A stretch of DNA of 64,000 nucleotides from Ruegeria sp. PrR005 (GTDB lineage: Bacteria > Pseudomonadota > Alphaproteobacteria > Rhodobacterales > Rhodobacteraceae). Below, in pieces: positions 1 through 8,081 of the stretch. Location: contig NZ_JAAGOX010000032.1 of NCBI RefSeq assembly GCF_010500245.1, positions 248,001 through 312,000 on the forward strand, in the 5' to 3' direction. Both the position numbers and the translations under genes were made by a program. The notes beneath the pieces are model-generated. The model was not told the DNA's origin, did no database searches, and was given only the letters and a program-made list of their open reading frames with translations. Position 1 is the stretch's first letter, and the number at the start of each line of letters is the position of its first letter.

Positions 1-579
1 ATTGGCAAGGCGGTGGCGGCGGTGGGGCTGGGCCTGTTCGGCGGGTTCGTGGTGCGGGCGCTGTCGCGGGGCGGTGCGCTGGCCGATCCGCTGCGGGTTT
101 ACAAGCGGTCTGGTTGCTGCGGCTGCGGCACGCCCAAGCCGGTTGCGCCGGTGTGGCGGTTCTGGACCGAGGCGGAGCGGATCGCCGTGTTTCGCGAGGA
201 GTTTCTGAGCAACGCGCTGTTCCTGCTGAAATGGCTGGCGCTGGCCTATGTGATCGAGGCGCTGCTGGTTCAGTACGTTCCGGCCGAGGTGATCGCCGGG
301 CTGGTGGGCGGCGAGGGGCTGTTGCCGATCGTCATCGCGGCGCTGGTGGGCATGCCGGCCTATCTGAACTCGTATGTCGCGCCGCCGTTGCTGGCGGGGC
401 TGACCGAACAGGGGATGACGGCGGGTGCGGCGATGGCATTCATTGTGGCAGGCGCGGTCAGTTCGGTCCCCGCGATGGCGGCTGTCTGGTCGCTGGTCAA
501 GCCAAGGGTCTTTGCGCTGTATCTGGGGCTGGGGATCACCGGTGCGGTGATCGCCGGTGTCCTGTTCCAGATGATCTGA
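1..579 (+). CDS. Predicted permease, ArsP/UPF0718 family (C-terminal part, cut by window start)
   Basis: The reading frame is already open at base 1, so the gene starts outside the window and only its last 192 codons are seen. Several hydrophobic segments are visible, including a stretch rich in small residues around MPAYLNSYVAPPLLAGL, which resembles the repeated core of COG0701-type permeases. A short Cys-rich loop (CCGCG) lies between membrane segments and might bind metal or thiol. Family members include arsenic-compound exporters, but the substrate here is unknown. The stop lies 6 bases from the end of the convergent downstream gene. Confidence 0.7.
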   Translation: MGKAVAAVGLGLFGGFVVRALSRGGALADPLRVYKRSGCCGCGTPKPVAPVWRFWTEAERIAVFREEFLSNALFLLKWLALAYVIEALLVQYVPAEVIAGLVGGEGLLPIVIAALVGMPAYLNSYVAPPLLAGLTEQGMTAGAAMAFIVAGAVSSVPAMAAVWSLVKPRVFALYLGLGITGAVIAGVLFQMI

Positions 580-585
580 GCCCGG

Positions 586-978
586 TTACTGCCCTGCGCA
601 ATGCTGGGGCAGTTTCAGCCGGTACCGCGCCTCGCGACTGGTGACGTAGACCCGTTTTTCGACACAGGCAGTGGTGGTGATCGCGTTGGCAATCGGCCCA
701 TCGGTGGTAGAGATCGAGATGGCATTCCCATCGGGCAGCCGGACCGAGACCACGGCGCCCTTGTTCAGGTCACCATTGACAGCCACCGCCGACAGCACGT
801 CGAGGGTCAGGAACGCCTCGTGCTCGTGCTCTTCCTCGCCCTTGCCGAAGAAGAACAGCGTGAGCAGGATTGCCAGGATCAGAGCCGCCGCCGCCAATAC
901 GGCGCCGCGGGTCTGGAAGAAGGCATAGACCGATACCGCGCGGTGCGGGCCAAGCAGTTTGGACAGAATATCAAGCAT
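586..978 (-). CDS. Hypothetical single-pass membrane protein
   Basis: Encodes 130 residues. After about 25 polar residues comes one hydrophobic helix (residues about 27-48), then a charged Glu/His linker (EEEHEHE) and a soluble domain of mainly beta character with one Cys pair near the C-terminus. I do not recognise a named family. It lies just downstream of trcR on the same strand; the hairpin at 998-1017 between them may limit read-through. The function is unknown; an envelope location is inferred from the single helix. Confidence 0.65.
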   Translation of the reverse strand: MLDILSKLLGPHRAVSVYAFFQTRGAVLAAAALILAILLTLFFFGKGEEEHEHEAFLTLDVLSAVAVNGDLNKGAVVSVRLPDGNAISISTTDGPIANAITTTACVEKRVYVTSREARYRLKLPQHCAGQ

Positions 979-997
979 GGGATCTTACAAGCGAGAA

Positions 998-1017
998 CCC
1001 CGGCCAGTGGGCCGGGG
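998..1017 (-). terminator. Hairpin after trcR
   Basis: Perfect 8-bp stem CCCCGGCC/GGCCGGGG with a 4-base loop. It is followed on the minus strand by a modest pyrimidine run (ttctcgctt). It sits between trcR and the next minus-strand gene, whose ATG is 20 bases further on, so it is a terminator or attenuator rather than a clean operon end. Confidence 0.5.
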
Positions 1018-1026
1018 CATATCGGG

Positions 1027-1803
1027 TCAGTAGCGCGGATCGTCGTCTTCTTCTTCGTCGTGATCGCCGCCCTTGGGCAGGTTGAAGAAGCTGTCGGCAT
1101 CCACGATGGGGCCGTGATCGTCATCGTCGTCATCGCTGGTGTCGATCGGCTCGGAGAGCGAGAAGTTCTCCAGCCCTTCGATGGCGGTGGGGATGCGGGG
1201 CGAGGTTTCCATGCCCAGCGACTGTTCGGTCGAAACCAGCTTGCGGCGCTCGTCGTCGCTCATCACGCCGCCTTCGGCGGCCTTCTTGGCGGCGGCCTTT
1301 TGTACCACCGAGTCCAGTTCGGACTGGCGGCAAAGCCCCAGGGCAACCGGGTCGATGGGCTGCATGTTGGAGATGTTCCAGTGGGTCCGCTCGCGGATCG
1401 ACTGGATCGTCGGCTTGGTGGTGCCGACCAGCTTTGCGATCTGGCCGTCGGAAAGCTCCGGGTGGAACTTGACCAGCCACAGGATCGCGTTCGGGCGGTC
1501 CTGACGCTTGGACAGCGGGGTGTAGCGCGGGCCGCGGCGCTTTTCTTCGCCCGAGGCGGCAGGGTTGAACTTGAGCTTGAGCTTGTGCAGCGGGTTGTTC
1601 TGCGCCTTGTCGATCTCTTCCTGGGTCAGCTGGTTGTTGGCGATCGGGTCAAAGCCCTTGACGCCGACAGCCACGTCGCCATCGGCGATGCCCTGGATCT
1701 CCAGCTCGTGCATGCCGACGAAATCGGCGATCTGCTTGAAGCTGATCGTCGTGTTGTCAACCAGCCAGACGGCGGTCGCCTTGGCCATCAAAGGTTTTGC
1801 CAT
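1027..1803 (-). CDS. trcR: Cell-cycle transcriptional regulator TrcR (DUF1013)
   Basis: The 258-residue protein begins MAKPLMAKATAVWLVDN and matches the alphaproteobacterial DUF1013 family, now called TrcR, over its whole length. The family is known for a role in the CtrA/GcrA-linked cell-cycle network, acting with RNA polymerase. Visible features are an N-terminal region with a helix-turn-helix look (SFKQIADFVGMHELEIQGIA), a second possible helix-turn-helix (DGQIAKLVGTTKPTIQSI), and a strongly acidic tail with an Asp run. The start has a good ribosome site (aaggaga) 8 bases upstream. It is divergent from the ribonuclease gene. Confidence 0.85.
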   Translation of the reverse strand: MAKPLMAKATAVWLVDNTTISFKQIADFVGMHELEIQGIADGDVAVGVKGFDPIANNQLTQEEIDKAQNNPLHKLKLKFNPAASGEEKRRGPRYTPLSKRQDRPNAILWLVKFHPELSDGQIAKLVGTTKPTIQSIRERTHWNISNMQPIDPVALGLCRQSELDSVVQKAAAKKAAEGGVMSDDERRKLVSTEQSLGMETSPRIPTAIEGLENFSLSEPIDTSDDDDDDHGPIVDADSFFNLPKGGDHDEEEDDDPRY

Positions 1804-1931
1804 GGCTTGTCTCCTTGCGAATACATCTCTCCCGTCGCCGGAATTCGGCTGCCCCGGGGTCTTGGGGCGGTTTCCGTTGTCGGGGAACTCCGGCTGTATA
1901 TAGTCGGGCCGGGCAGATAAGGAAAGAGCGA

Positions 1932-2561
1932 ATGCGCTGGTTGATTCTGTGGGTTCTGAGCGCTGTTTCGGTGTTGGCCGATGGCGAGAAAGCGGGCCAG
2001 TTCGACTATTACGTGCTGTCGCTCAGCTGGTCGCCGAACTGGTGCGAGACCACGGGCGACGCGCGGGGCGAGGACCAGTGTAACCCGCGCCACGATTATG
2101 GCTGGATCCTGCACGGGTTGTGGCCGCAATACCAGTATGGCTGGCCCTCATACTGCCGCACCTCCGAGACGCCGCCCTCGCGCCGGATGACGGCGGAAAT
2201 GGCCGATATTCAGGGCAGTTCGGGCCTTGCCTGGCATCAGTGGAAGAAACACGGCACCTGTAGCGGGCTGAGCGCGCAGAACTACTTCGACCTGTCGCGC
2301 GAGGCCTATGACAGCGTGGTCCGGCCCGAGGTGTTCCGGCGGCTTGACCGGACGGTCCAACTGCCCGCGCGGGTGGTGGAAGAGGCGTTTCTGAAGGCCA
2401 ATCCGAACCTGGAACGCGACATGCTGACGGTGACCTGCAACGGGCGCTATATCGCCGAGGTGCGCATCTGCCTGTCAAACAGCCTGAAACCGGTTCCCTG
2501 TGGCCGCGACGTGGTGCGCGACTGCCGGACCGAGGACGCGCTGTTGCACGCGATTCGCTGA
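1932..2561 (+). CDS. Secreted ribonuclease T2 family protein
   Basis: Endoribonuclease of the RNase T2 family, probably periplasmic. It has 209 residues, with a short hydrophobic N-terminus (residues 1-16, signal-like). Both conserved catalytic boxes are visible: HGLWPQ with His61, and WHQWKKHGTC with His102 and His107. In the second box the residue usually given as the catalytic Glu is Gln103. Paired Cys residues suit the usual disulphides. The ATG at 1932 is chosen because ggaaagag lies just upstream and the signal-like segment follows directly; longer in-frame starts would add a non-signal extension. Its promoter region is shared with divergent trcR. Confidence 0.88.
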   Translation: MRWLILWVLSAVSVLADGEKAGQFDYYVLSLSWSPNWCETTGDARGEDQCNPRHDYGWILHGLWPQYQYGWPSYCRTSETPPSRRMTAEMADIQGSSGLAWHQWKKHGTCSGLSAQNYFDLSREAYDSVVRPEVFRRLDRTVQLPARVVEEAFLKANPNLERDMLTVTCNGRYIAEVRICLSNSLKPVPCGRDVVRDCRTEDALLHAIR

Positions 2562-2568
2562 AGCCGGA

Positions 2569-3057
2569 TCAGCCCTGTTCCTTTTGGCATTCGCGGGCAT
2601 ATTCCAGCGCCTTGGCGGTTCCCTTGAGGTCGATCGCCATGACCTGCTGCCCGTCCACGCCATAGACGGTCATCACCTTGCGCTGGGCGATGGCGTGCAC
2701 GAATTCGCGGTCGGTGAAGAACACGGTCGCGCCGCGCACCTTGCCCTGTTTCGCGCCAATGGCGGTGGCTTCGAACTTCTCTCCGTCCAGGTCGAAGGTG
2801 ACGGGATAGCTCTTGCCGTCTTCGATCTCGCCCCAGGCCTTGTTGTAGACGGTGAAATAGCCGCGATTGCCCGAGGCGTCATAGCCGAGGCGGACAATCG
2901 AGAGATCCTGATAGACGGTCTGGATCAGGCAGCCGTTGCCAAGGGCAGGGTCCACCATCAGGTTCCAGCCATGCACGAACCCCTTGTCGATCAGCTCTTG
3001 CGACCAGGCGGCGGTGGCGGTTGCGGCGGCGAGGGCAAGGGCGAGAATGCGGATCAT
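2569..3057 (-). CDS. Hypothetical exported protein
   Basis: The 162-residue protein has a clear signal peptide (MIRILALALAAATATAAWSQ, cleavage near AWS-QE). The mature domain is about 140 residues with two Cys, probably periplasmic. I do not recognise a named family; similar short exported proteins are common in roseobacters. It converges on the T2 ribonuclease gene with only 7 bases between the stops, and no operon partner is evident. The function is unknown. Confidence 0.65.
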   Translation of the reverse strand: MIRILALALAAATATAAWSQELIDKGFVHGWNLMVDPALGNGCLIQTVYQDLSIVRLGYDASGNRGYFTVYNKAWGEIEDGKSYPVTFDLDGEKFEATAIGAKQGKVRGATVFFTDREFVHAIAQRKVMTVYGVDGQQVMAIDLKGTAKALEYARECQKEQG

Positions 3058-3239
3058 CGGGACATCTCCGGGCGGTGAACGGTGCTTTATCCTTACCTAG
3101 CCGCAAAGCGCGTGGGACAAAAGGAAAACCCCGCCGGGCGATACCGATTTCGTGGGGCAGGTTTGGGGCGTGCCCCATGATATGGCCATCGGTTCGGCGC
3201 CGGGGAGTAACCCGGCAGGCCAAGGGTCGTCTGGCGCGG

Positions 3240-3935
3240 TCAGGCAAAGCCGAAGCGCATGGCGCCCGCCGCTGCGAGTTCGTCATTCAGCGTGCCGGAG
3301 GTCAGAAGGTCGAGAACGGCGGTGGCACCGCGGCCGGGTGAGGCGCTGAGGAAGATCGACATGTCGATGTCGGTGCCGAAGTCGCGGGGAAAGACCGCAG
3401 CGGGGGCGATGCCGGGGGTCGACAGAATCGTCGACAGTGGTGCCACGGCCAGTTCGGTGTCCCCTGCCGTGACCGAAGCGACCGGTTCGCCGCCGCCCAT
3501 CGGGCGGCTTTTCGGGCGCAGGGTGTCAGACAGCCCCAGCCGCGCAACCGCATCCAGGAAGATGCGGCCGCTGGTGCCCGCGCCGGTATAGGCGATGCTG
3601 TCCGCCCGCCGGAAAAGATCGGCGATTGCGAACGCGTCCCGGAGGGGCTCTGCCCTGGGACCCGCCCGGCAGCCGACCGCAAGCGGTACCCGGCCAAAGG
3701 GCCGGTGCGTGGCCGGGTCGACCTGGTCGCTGGCAATCAGGGCGGGGACATATTCGGGATTGGTCAGCCCGATGTCGAAGGCTTCGCCGGCTGCGATGCG
3801 TTCGGGTATCTTGGGGTTGAGATCGACAATCTGTGTGACCGGTCGGCCCGCTGCCGCGTCGAGGCGCGGGCCGAGGAGCGCCATTATGCCCCGGATCGCT
3901 GTGGGCACGAAGATGTGCAGAGTGGCTGTTGTCAT
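3240..3935 (-). CDS. Substrate-binding-protein-like (ModA-type) protein without signal peptide
   Basis: The 231-residue sequence has the pattern of periplasmic binding protein type II folds related to molybdate/sulfate binders: LHIFVPTAIRGIM at the N-terminus, then an IGLTNPEYV segment and a late TILSTPGI region. The ATG at 3935 is preferred because agaggg lies upstream; the longer start at 3971 adds 12 polar residues. Neither start gives a signal peptide, which is unusual for a transporter binding protein, and no permease or ATPase gene is adjacent. It may be a cytosolic ligand sensor or an orphan. The substrate is unknown. Confidence 0.6.
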   Translation of the reverse strand: MTTATLHIFVPTAIRGIMALLGPRLDAAAGRPVTQIVDLNPKIPERIAAGEAFDIGLTNPEYVPALIASDQVDPATHRPFGRVPLAVGCRAGPRAEPLRDAFAIADLFRRADSIAYTGAGTSGRIFLDAVARLGLSDTLRPKSRPMGGGEPVASVTAGDTELAVAPLSTILSTPGIAPAAVFPRDFGTDIDMSIFLSASPGRGATAVLDLLTSGTLNDELAAAGAMRFGFA

Positions 3936-3995
3936 GTCCCGGCCCTCTTGGCGACCTACCCTCTGGGTCAAAGTACTGGCCTTTTGGAAGCCGGG

Positions 3996-4592
3996 CTAGA
4001 GATCCTTGCGGGCGCGCATGGCGGCCGAGATGGTGCCGTCGTCGAGATAGTCGAGCTCGCCGCCAATGGGCACACCCTGTGCCAGCGAGGTCAGCCGCAC
4101 GCGGCCGCCCAGCTGGTCGGCGATGTAATGAGCCGTGGTCTGGCCGTCGATGGTCGCGTTGAGGGCCAGGATCACCTCGGTGATCGCTTCGGTCGTGATC
4201 CGGTCGGCCAGCCGCGGAATGCGCAATTCCTCGGGACCGACCCCATCGAGCGCCGACAGGGTGCCGCCTAGCACGTGATAGCGGCCCTTGAACACACCCG
4301 AGCGTTCCATCGCCCAGAGATCGGCCACATCCTCGACCACGCAGAGCTCGCCGGTGGCGCGGCGCTCGTCGGTGCAGATGTCGCAGACATCCGAGGTGCC
4401 GATATTGCCGCAATTGAGGCATTCGCGGGCGGTGGCGGCGACCCGTGTCATCAGGTCGGCTAGCGGGGTCAGGAGCAGGGCGCGCTTGCGGATCAGGTGC
4501 AGCACCGCGCGCCGGGCCGAGCGTGGCCCCAGCCCCGGCAGACGCGCCATCAACTCGATCAGCGCGTCGATATCCTTGGTCGATCCGGCCAT
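3996..4592 (-). CDS. recR: Recombination mediator RecR
   Basis: At 198 residues this is the usual length for RecR, which helps RecA load at gaps in the RecFOR pathway. In order are a helix-hairpin-helix segment near the N-terminus ([16 protein letters not shown]), a Cys4 zinc motif ([16 protein letters not shown]), and a Toprim domain ([14 protein letters not shown]). It follows ybaB on the same strand with a 76-base gap, the classic ybaB-recR order; the dnaX gene often found upstream is absent here. Confidence 0.96.
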   Translation of the reverse strand: MAGSTKDIDALIELMARLPGLGPRSARRAVLHLIRKRALLLTPLADLMTRVAATARECLNCGNIGTSDVCDICTDERRATGELCVVEDVADLWAMERSGVFKGRYHVLGGTLSALDGVGPEELRIPRLADRITTEAITEVILALNATIDGQTTAHYIADQLGGRVRLTSLAQGVPIGGELDYLDDGTISAAMRARKDL

Positions 4593-4668
4593 GGTCCTGG
4601 GTCCTGCTCGCTGCCTGCTTTGCCGCGATGATGCACCGGCTTCACGGCAAAGGAAACGGCTGCCGTCG

Positions 4669-5013
4669 TCAGAACGGCAGCTTGATGTCCTTGGGCAGGC
4701 CCATGCTTTCGGTCAGGCGGGCCATTTCCTCTTGCGCCTTTTCGGCCGCCTTGGCCTGGGCGTCCTTGATCGCGGCCAGGATCAGGTCTTCGACCACTTC
4801 CTTGTCGTCGCCGTTGAAGATCGAGGGGTCGATGTTCAGCCCCTTGAGCTCGCCCTTGGCGGTGGCGGTGGCCTTGACCAGCCCGGCGCCGGATTCGCCG
4901 GTGACCAGGACAGTGTTCAGATCTTCCTGCATCTGGGCCATCTTGGTCTGCAATTCCTGCGCCGATTTCATCATCTTGGCCATGTCGCCGAGGCCGCCGA
5001 GTCCTTTGAACAT
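4669..5013 (-). CDS. ybaB: YbaB/EbfC family nucleoid-associated protein
   Basis: The 114-residue protein starts [16 protein letters not shown], the typical beginning of the family. A long amphipathic helix (residues 10-32), a beta region and a C-terminal helix follow; family proteins form dimers that bind DNA. The start at 5013 matches the family length, and longer in-frame extensions have no family resemblance. It is the first gene of a ybaB-recR unit and is divergent from the membrane protein gene at 5162. Confidence 0.93.
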   Translation of the reverse strand: MFKGLGGLGDMAKMMKSAQELQTKMAQMQEDLNTVLVTGESGAGLVKATATAKGELKGLNIDPSIFNGDDKEVVEDLILAAIKDAQAKAAEKAQEEMARLTESMGLPKDIKLPF

Positions 5014-5161
5014 TGGGTGTCTCCCGCAATTGAGGTTTGCGTCTAGATACGGGCGGCGGTCCTGCGGCACAAGCCTATCCGGGTGCGGGCGCGCAATCGG
5101 CTGTCTTTGGCCGCGTTCGATGCTAGGCTGACCGGAAACCGGATCGCGGGGGAGGGCGACC

Positions 5162-6385
5162 ATGTTCGCGGTTGCAGATACGGACAAGCTGGTTGACGAC
5201 GGGGTGATCGCCCCCGAGGCCGCGCGCGAGATCGAGGCGCGGTCGCGGCAGGCGATGGTGACACTGGGCATCAACACGGTCCTGTGCCTGGGCATCCTGT
5301 CGGCGACGGGCGGGCTGATCCTGTGGTTGCAGGATCCGCTGGCGGTGGCGGTGGTGGGGTTGATGCTGCTGGCGGGCGGGTTTGCCATTCTGTCGCGTGG
5401 CAGCGGGGAATTGCGGATGTTCGGCAATGCCGCGGCGCTGATCGGGGCCGGTATGCTGTGCGGCGGCGGTACGGTCGAGCTGGTGTCGAACCATCCGCAG
5501 ATCGCGGGCCAGATGCTGAGTGTTCTGGGCGGGCTGATCCTGGCCGGGGCGATGTTCGCCTTTGTCCGTGATCTGGCGCGAGCGCCGTTTGTCACCGGGG
5601 CGGTGGCCCTGATGGGGTTGGCGATGCATGTCGGCGGGCTGGGGTATCTGATTGCCGACAACGGGGTGTCGGGCCTGCTGGTGAGCCTGTTTTACTTCTA
5701 CACGGCGGGTTTGCTGGTGGCGGGGGGCTGGCTGCTGGACGTGCGGCTGATCACGGCGCTGGCCATCGTGCCCTTTGCCCAGATGCTGGATACCGGCACC
5801 TTTTACTTCCATGCGGCCTATGTTTTCTATTCGCCGGAATCGACGCTTTCGATCCTGCAAATGGCGGTGCTGCTGGCGGCCTGTCTCTGGGTGGTGGGGC
5901 GATATGGCGAGCGCACGGCGCGGCACGCGCGCATCCTGGCGATGCTGGGCTTTGTCGTGGCTAACCTCTGTGCGCTGGTTGGCTCGCTCTGGGGAGATGT
6001 GGTGGGCGAGACGATCTGGGGTCCGGCAGAGCCGCAGGTCTGGACCGAAGGCGCCTGGGATGCCTATTCCAAGGCGCGCGAAGCCTTTCGCGACACCGCC
6101 TTGGTCATTTCCGAGGGGGTCTATTCGGTGCTGTGGGCGGCGGCGCTGGTGGCGTTGCTGTTCTGGTCGGCGCATCGCGGCAACCGGGGGCTGTTCAACG
6201 CCTCGCTCGTGTTCGGGGTGATCCACGCCTATACCCAGATGTTCGAAAGCTTTGGCGAGGAGCCGCTGGCCTATGTCATCGGCGGTCTGGCTCTGATTCC
6301 GATCGCCTGGGGCATGTGGCGGTTTGATCGGTGGATCAAGGCACAGGCCTCGGCCGCTTCAGGCGTGCAGCACCCGGACGGCTGA
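5162..6385 (+). CDS. Polytopic membrane protein, DUF2157-like
   Basis: Encodes 407 residues with about ten hydrophobic helices after a short cytosolic N-terminus (LVDDGVIAPEAAREIEARS). That N-terminal helix pair before many membrane segments resembles DUF2157/DUF4401-type proteins of unknown role. A strong ribosome site (gggggaggg) precedes the ATG. The last 27 bases overlap the 3' end of the convergent dioxygenase gene. No catalytic motif was seen and the function is unknown. Confidence 0.75.
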   Translation: MFAVADTDKLVDDGVIAPEAAREIEARSRQAMVTLGINTVLCLGILSATGGLILWLQDPLAVAVVGLMLLAGGFAILSRGSGELRMFGNAAALIGAGMLCGGGTVELVSNHPQIAGQMLSVLGGLILAGAMFAFVRDLARAPFVTGAVALMGLAMHVGGLGYLIADNGVSGLLVSLFYFYTAGLLVAGGWLLDVRLITALAIVPFAQMLDTGTFYFHAAYVFYSPESTLSILQMAVLLAACLWVVGRYGERTARHARILAMLGFVVANLCALVGSLWGDVVGETIWGPAEPQVWTEGAWDAYSKAREAFRDTALVISEGVYSVLWAAALVALLFWSAHRGNRGLFNASLVFGVIHAYTQMFESFGEEPLAYVIGGLALIPIAWGMWRFDRWIKAQASAASGVQHPDG

Positions 6386-7234
6386 CAGCCCATCGGCCTC
6401 GGTCACCGAACAGCAGATCGAACGCAGGGTGCGTTCGTGGTCGTAATCCCAGGGGCGGCCCCGGTGCAGGGTGGCGCGTTCGTCCCAGATCAGCACGTCG
6501 CCCACCTGCCAGCGGTGAGAGTAGACGTATTCGGGGCGGGTGCAGAAGGCGATCGCCTCTTCCAGGATCTCCTGGCTTTCGGCATGGCCCAGCCCCTCGA
6601 TGGCAAAGGCATGTGAGGCGATGAACAGCGCCTCTTCGCCGGTGACCGGGTTGGGCCAGATCGCGCGCCAGGGCCGGTCGGGCCAGCGGGTCATTGTCGG
6701 CAGGCGGGCGAGCTCGGCCGAAAGCTTGGCACGGCTGTGCGACAGCCGATGCCAGATCACCGCATGTTTGAGCCGGTCGCGCAGATGCGCCGGCATCTCG
6801 GCCCAGGCTACGCGGGTCGAGGCGATCTCGGTCTCGCCGCCCGAGGGCGGCACCACCAGCGCGGTCAGGATGTTGATCAGCGCCGGGGTGGGCAGGAAGG
6901 TGCTGTCGGTATGCCAGAGCATGTTGGATTGCAGGTTCAGCATATGCAGGTCGTCCTGCGCCCGCAGCCCGTTCCTGGTCTGGTTGCTCAGCTCCGAGAC
7001 CTGGAACGCGACATCGCGTCCGGCGGCCATGGCATCGCGGTTTTCCAGCGGGCCGAACAGCGTGCCCAGCCGGGTGTGATCGGTGTCGGTGATCGACTGC
7101 GCCGGAAACAGCAGCGCCGAATGGGTTTCGAACAGCGCCCGGATCTCGGGGTAGAGGTGACCGGCGGTCACCTCGCGCAGGTCGATGTCATGGACGATAC
7201 GCCCGAAACTCGGGTGAAGCGCGCTGGTCTGCAT
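6359..7234 (-). CDS. TauD/TfdA family Fe(II)/2-oxoglutarate dioxygenase
   Basis: The 291-residue protein carries the metal facial triad expected for the family: His108 and Asp110 in WHTDSTF, and a distal His257 in ATLHRG. Arginines follow near 268-271 that would hold 2-oxoglutarate. Family enzymes hydroxylate substrates such as taurine, 2,4-D or alkyl sulfates, often releasing sulfite or an aldehyde. No sulfur transport genes are next to it, so the substrate cannot be assigned. The start at 7234 begins MQTSALHPSFG, the normal N-terminus of the fold. Its end overlaps the preceding convergent gene. Confidence 0.88.
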   Translation of the reverse strand: MQTSALHPSFGRIVHDIDLREVTAGHLYPEIRALFETHSALLFPAQSITDTDHTRLGTLFGPLENRDAMAAGRDVAFQVSELSNQTRNGLRAQDDLHMLNLQSNMLWHTDSTFLPTPALINILTALVVPPSGGETEIASTRVAWAEMPAHLRDRLKHAVIWHRLSHSRAKLSAELARLPTMTRWPDRPWRAIWPNPVTGEEALFIASHAFAIEGLGHAESQEILEEAIAFCTRPEYVYSHRWQVGDVLIWDERATLHRGRPWDYDHERTLRSICCSVTEADGLSAVRVLHA

Positions 7235-7314
7235 TCCGGCCTCCTGTTGCCTGCTAGGGTCAGGCTGGCGCGGGTTTGACCGCCGCGCTTGCCGGTTTGC
7301 GACACATTTTCGGT

Positions 7315-7857
7315 TTAGCGTTGTGCTTCGATGCGCAGCTTGTCCATCAGCTGTTGCAGGGTGGCGGCATATTGATCGCTGATCAGGCGACCCTGGTCGT
7401 CGAACTGGTTGGAACTGTCGGCCAGATGCACCCCCGGGCCGGACAGCAGCCGGGGCTGGAATGGCACAAGGAAGCCGCGCAGCGTTGCCTGCGCGCGCTC
7501 GCCACCGGCCCGGCCACCCGCCGCCGACATCACCGCCACCGGCTTGTCAGCCCAGGGGCTGCCCTTGGTGCGGCTGACCCAGTCGAGCGCATTCTTGAGC
7601 ACGCCGGATGGCCCCTTGTTGTATTCCGGCGTCGAGATCACCACGGCATCCGCGGCGGCGATCTGGTCGGCGAGCGCCTGGACCGATGCGGGGATGCCCT
7701 CTGCCTGTTCGTTGTCGCCGTCATAGAGCGGCAGATTGAGGTCAGCCACGATGAATCGGGCGGGCGCGAAAAGCCGCGCGGCCTCGTGCATCAGTTTGCG
7801 GTTGGTGGCCTCGCGACGCAGCGAGCCGCTGATACCCAGCAAGGTAAGATCGGTCAT
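7315..7857 (-). CDS. NAD(P)H-dependent FMN reductase family protein
   Basis: This 180-residue flavodoxin-fold protein starts LLGISGSLRREATNRKL, a phosphate-binding loop for FMN. The family-typical TPEYNKGPSGVLKNALDW segment (residues about 95-115), which contacts the flavin, comes next. Relatives (ChrR, azoreductase and quinone reductase types) reduce quinones, chromate or azo dyes at the expense of NAD(P)H in the cytosol. An AGGAGA ribosome site precedes the ATG. It appears monocistronic, and a hairpin-rich spacer separates it from the OmpA-like gene. Confidence 0.9.
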   Translation of the reverse strand: MTDLTLLGISGSLRREATNRKLMHEAARLFAPARFIVADLNLPLYDGDNEQAEGIPASVQALADQIAAADAVVISTPEYNKGPSGVLKNALDWVSRTKGSPWADKPVAVMSAAGGRAGGERAQATLRGFLVPFQPRLLSGPGVHLADSSNQFDDQGRLISDQYAATLQQLMDKLRIEAQR

Positions 7858-7920
7858 GTCGGTCTCCTGAACGTGTTGGGTTCAACCTAGCCCGCGATGC
7901 CCGGGCGCCAAACCCCTGCC

Positions 7921-8081
7921 GTCGCGCAATCCCTGTGTGAAAATGCGCGACAATGGGAGGGGGCGTGCCGATGCCACGCAGCGCGACTCAGACTTTTGAA
8001 AAAAGTCTGTGGACAAATCCTCTGCGAGGATTTGGTGTCGCGCAGCGACGGTGAAAGCACCGCTGGTGCCGCTGGTTCAGC
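7921..8081. repeat. Cluster of short inverted repeats (hairpin cluster)
   Basis: This spacer of just over 200 bases holds about eight short perfect inverted repeats in a row. They include GTCGCGCA/TGCGCGAC (7921-7951), GCGTG/CACGC (7963-7979), AGACTTTT/AAAAGTCT with loop gaa (7988-8006), CAAATCCTC/GAGGATTTG with loop tgc (8012-8032) and GTCGC/GCGAC (8035-8047). Overlapping GGTG/CACC, GCACC/GGTGC and CCGCTG/CAGCGG repeats reach into the end of the OmpA-like gene. Not all can fold together. Some may serve as the terminator of that gene. Confidence 0.75.

Noticed and set aside
601-1920. A 439-codon plus-strand open frame across trcR
   Set aside because: TrcR on the opposite strand is a recognisable family with a good ribosome site; the long frame is its mirror.
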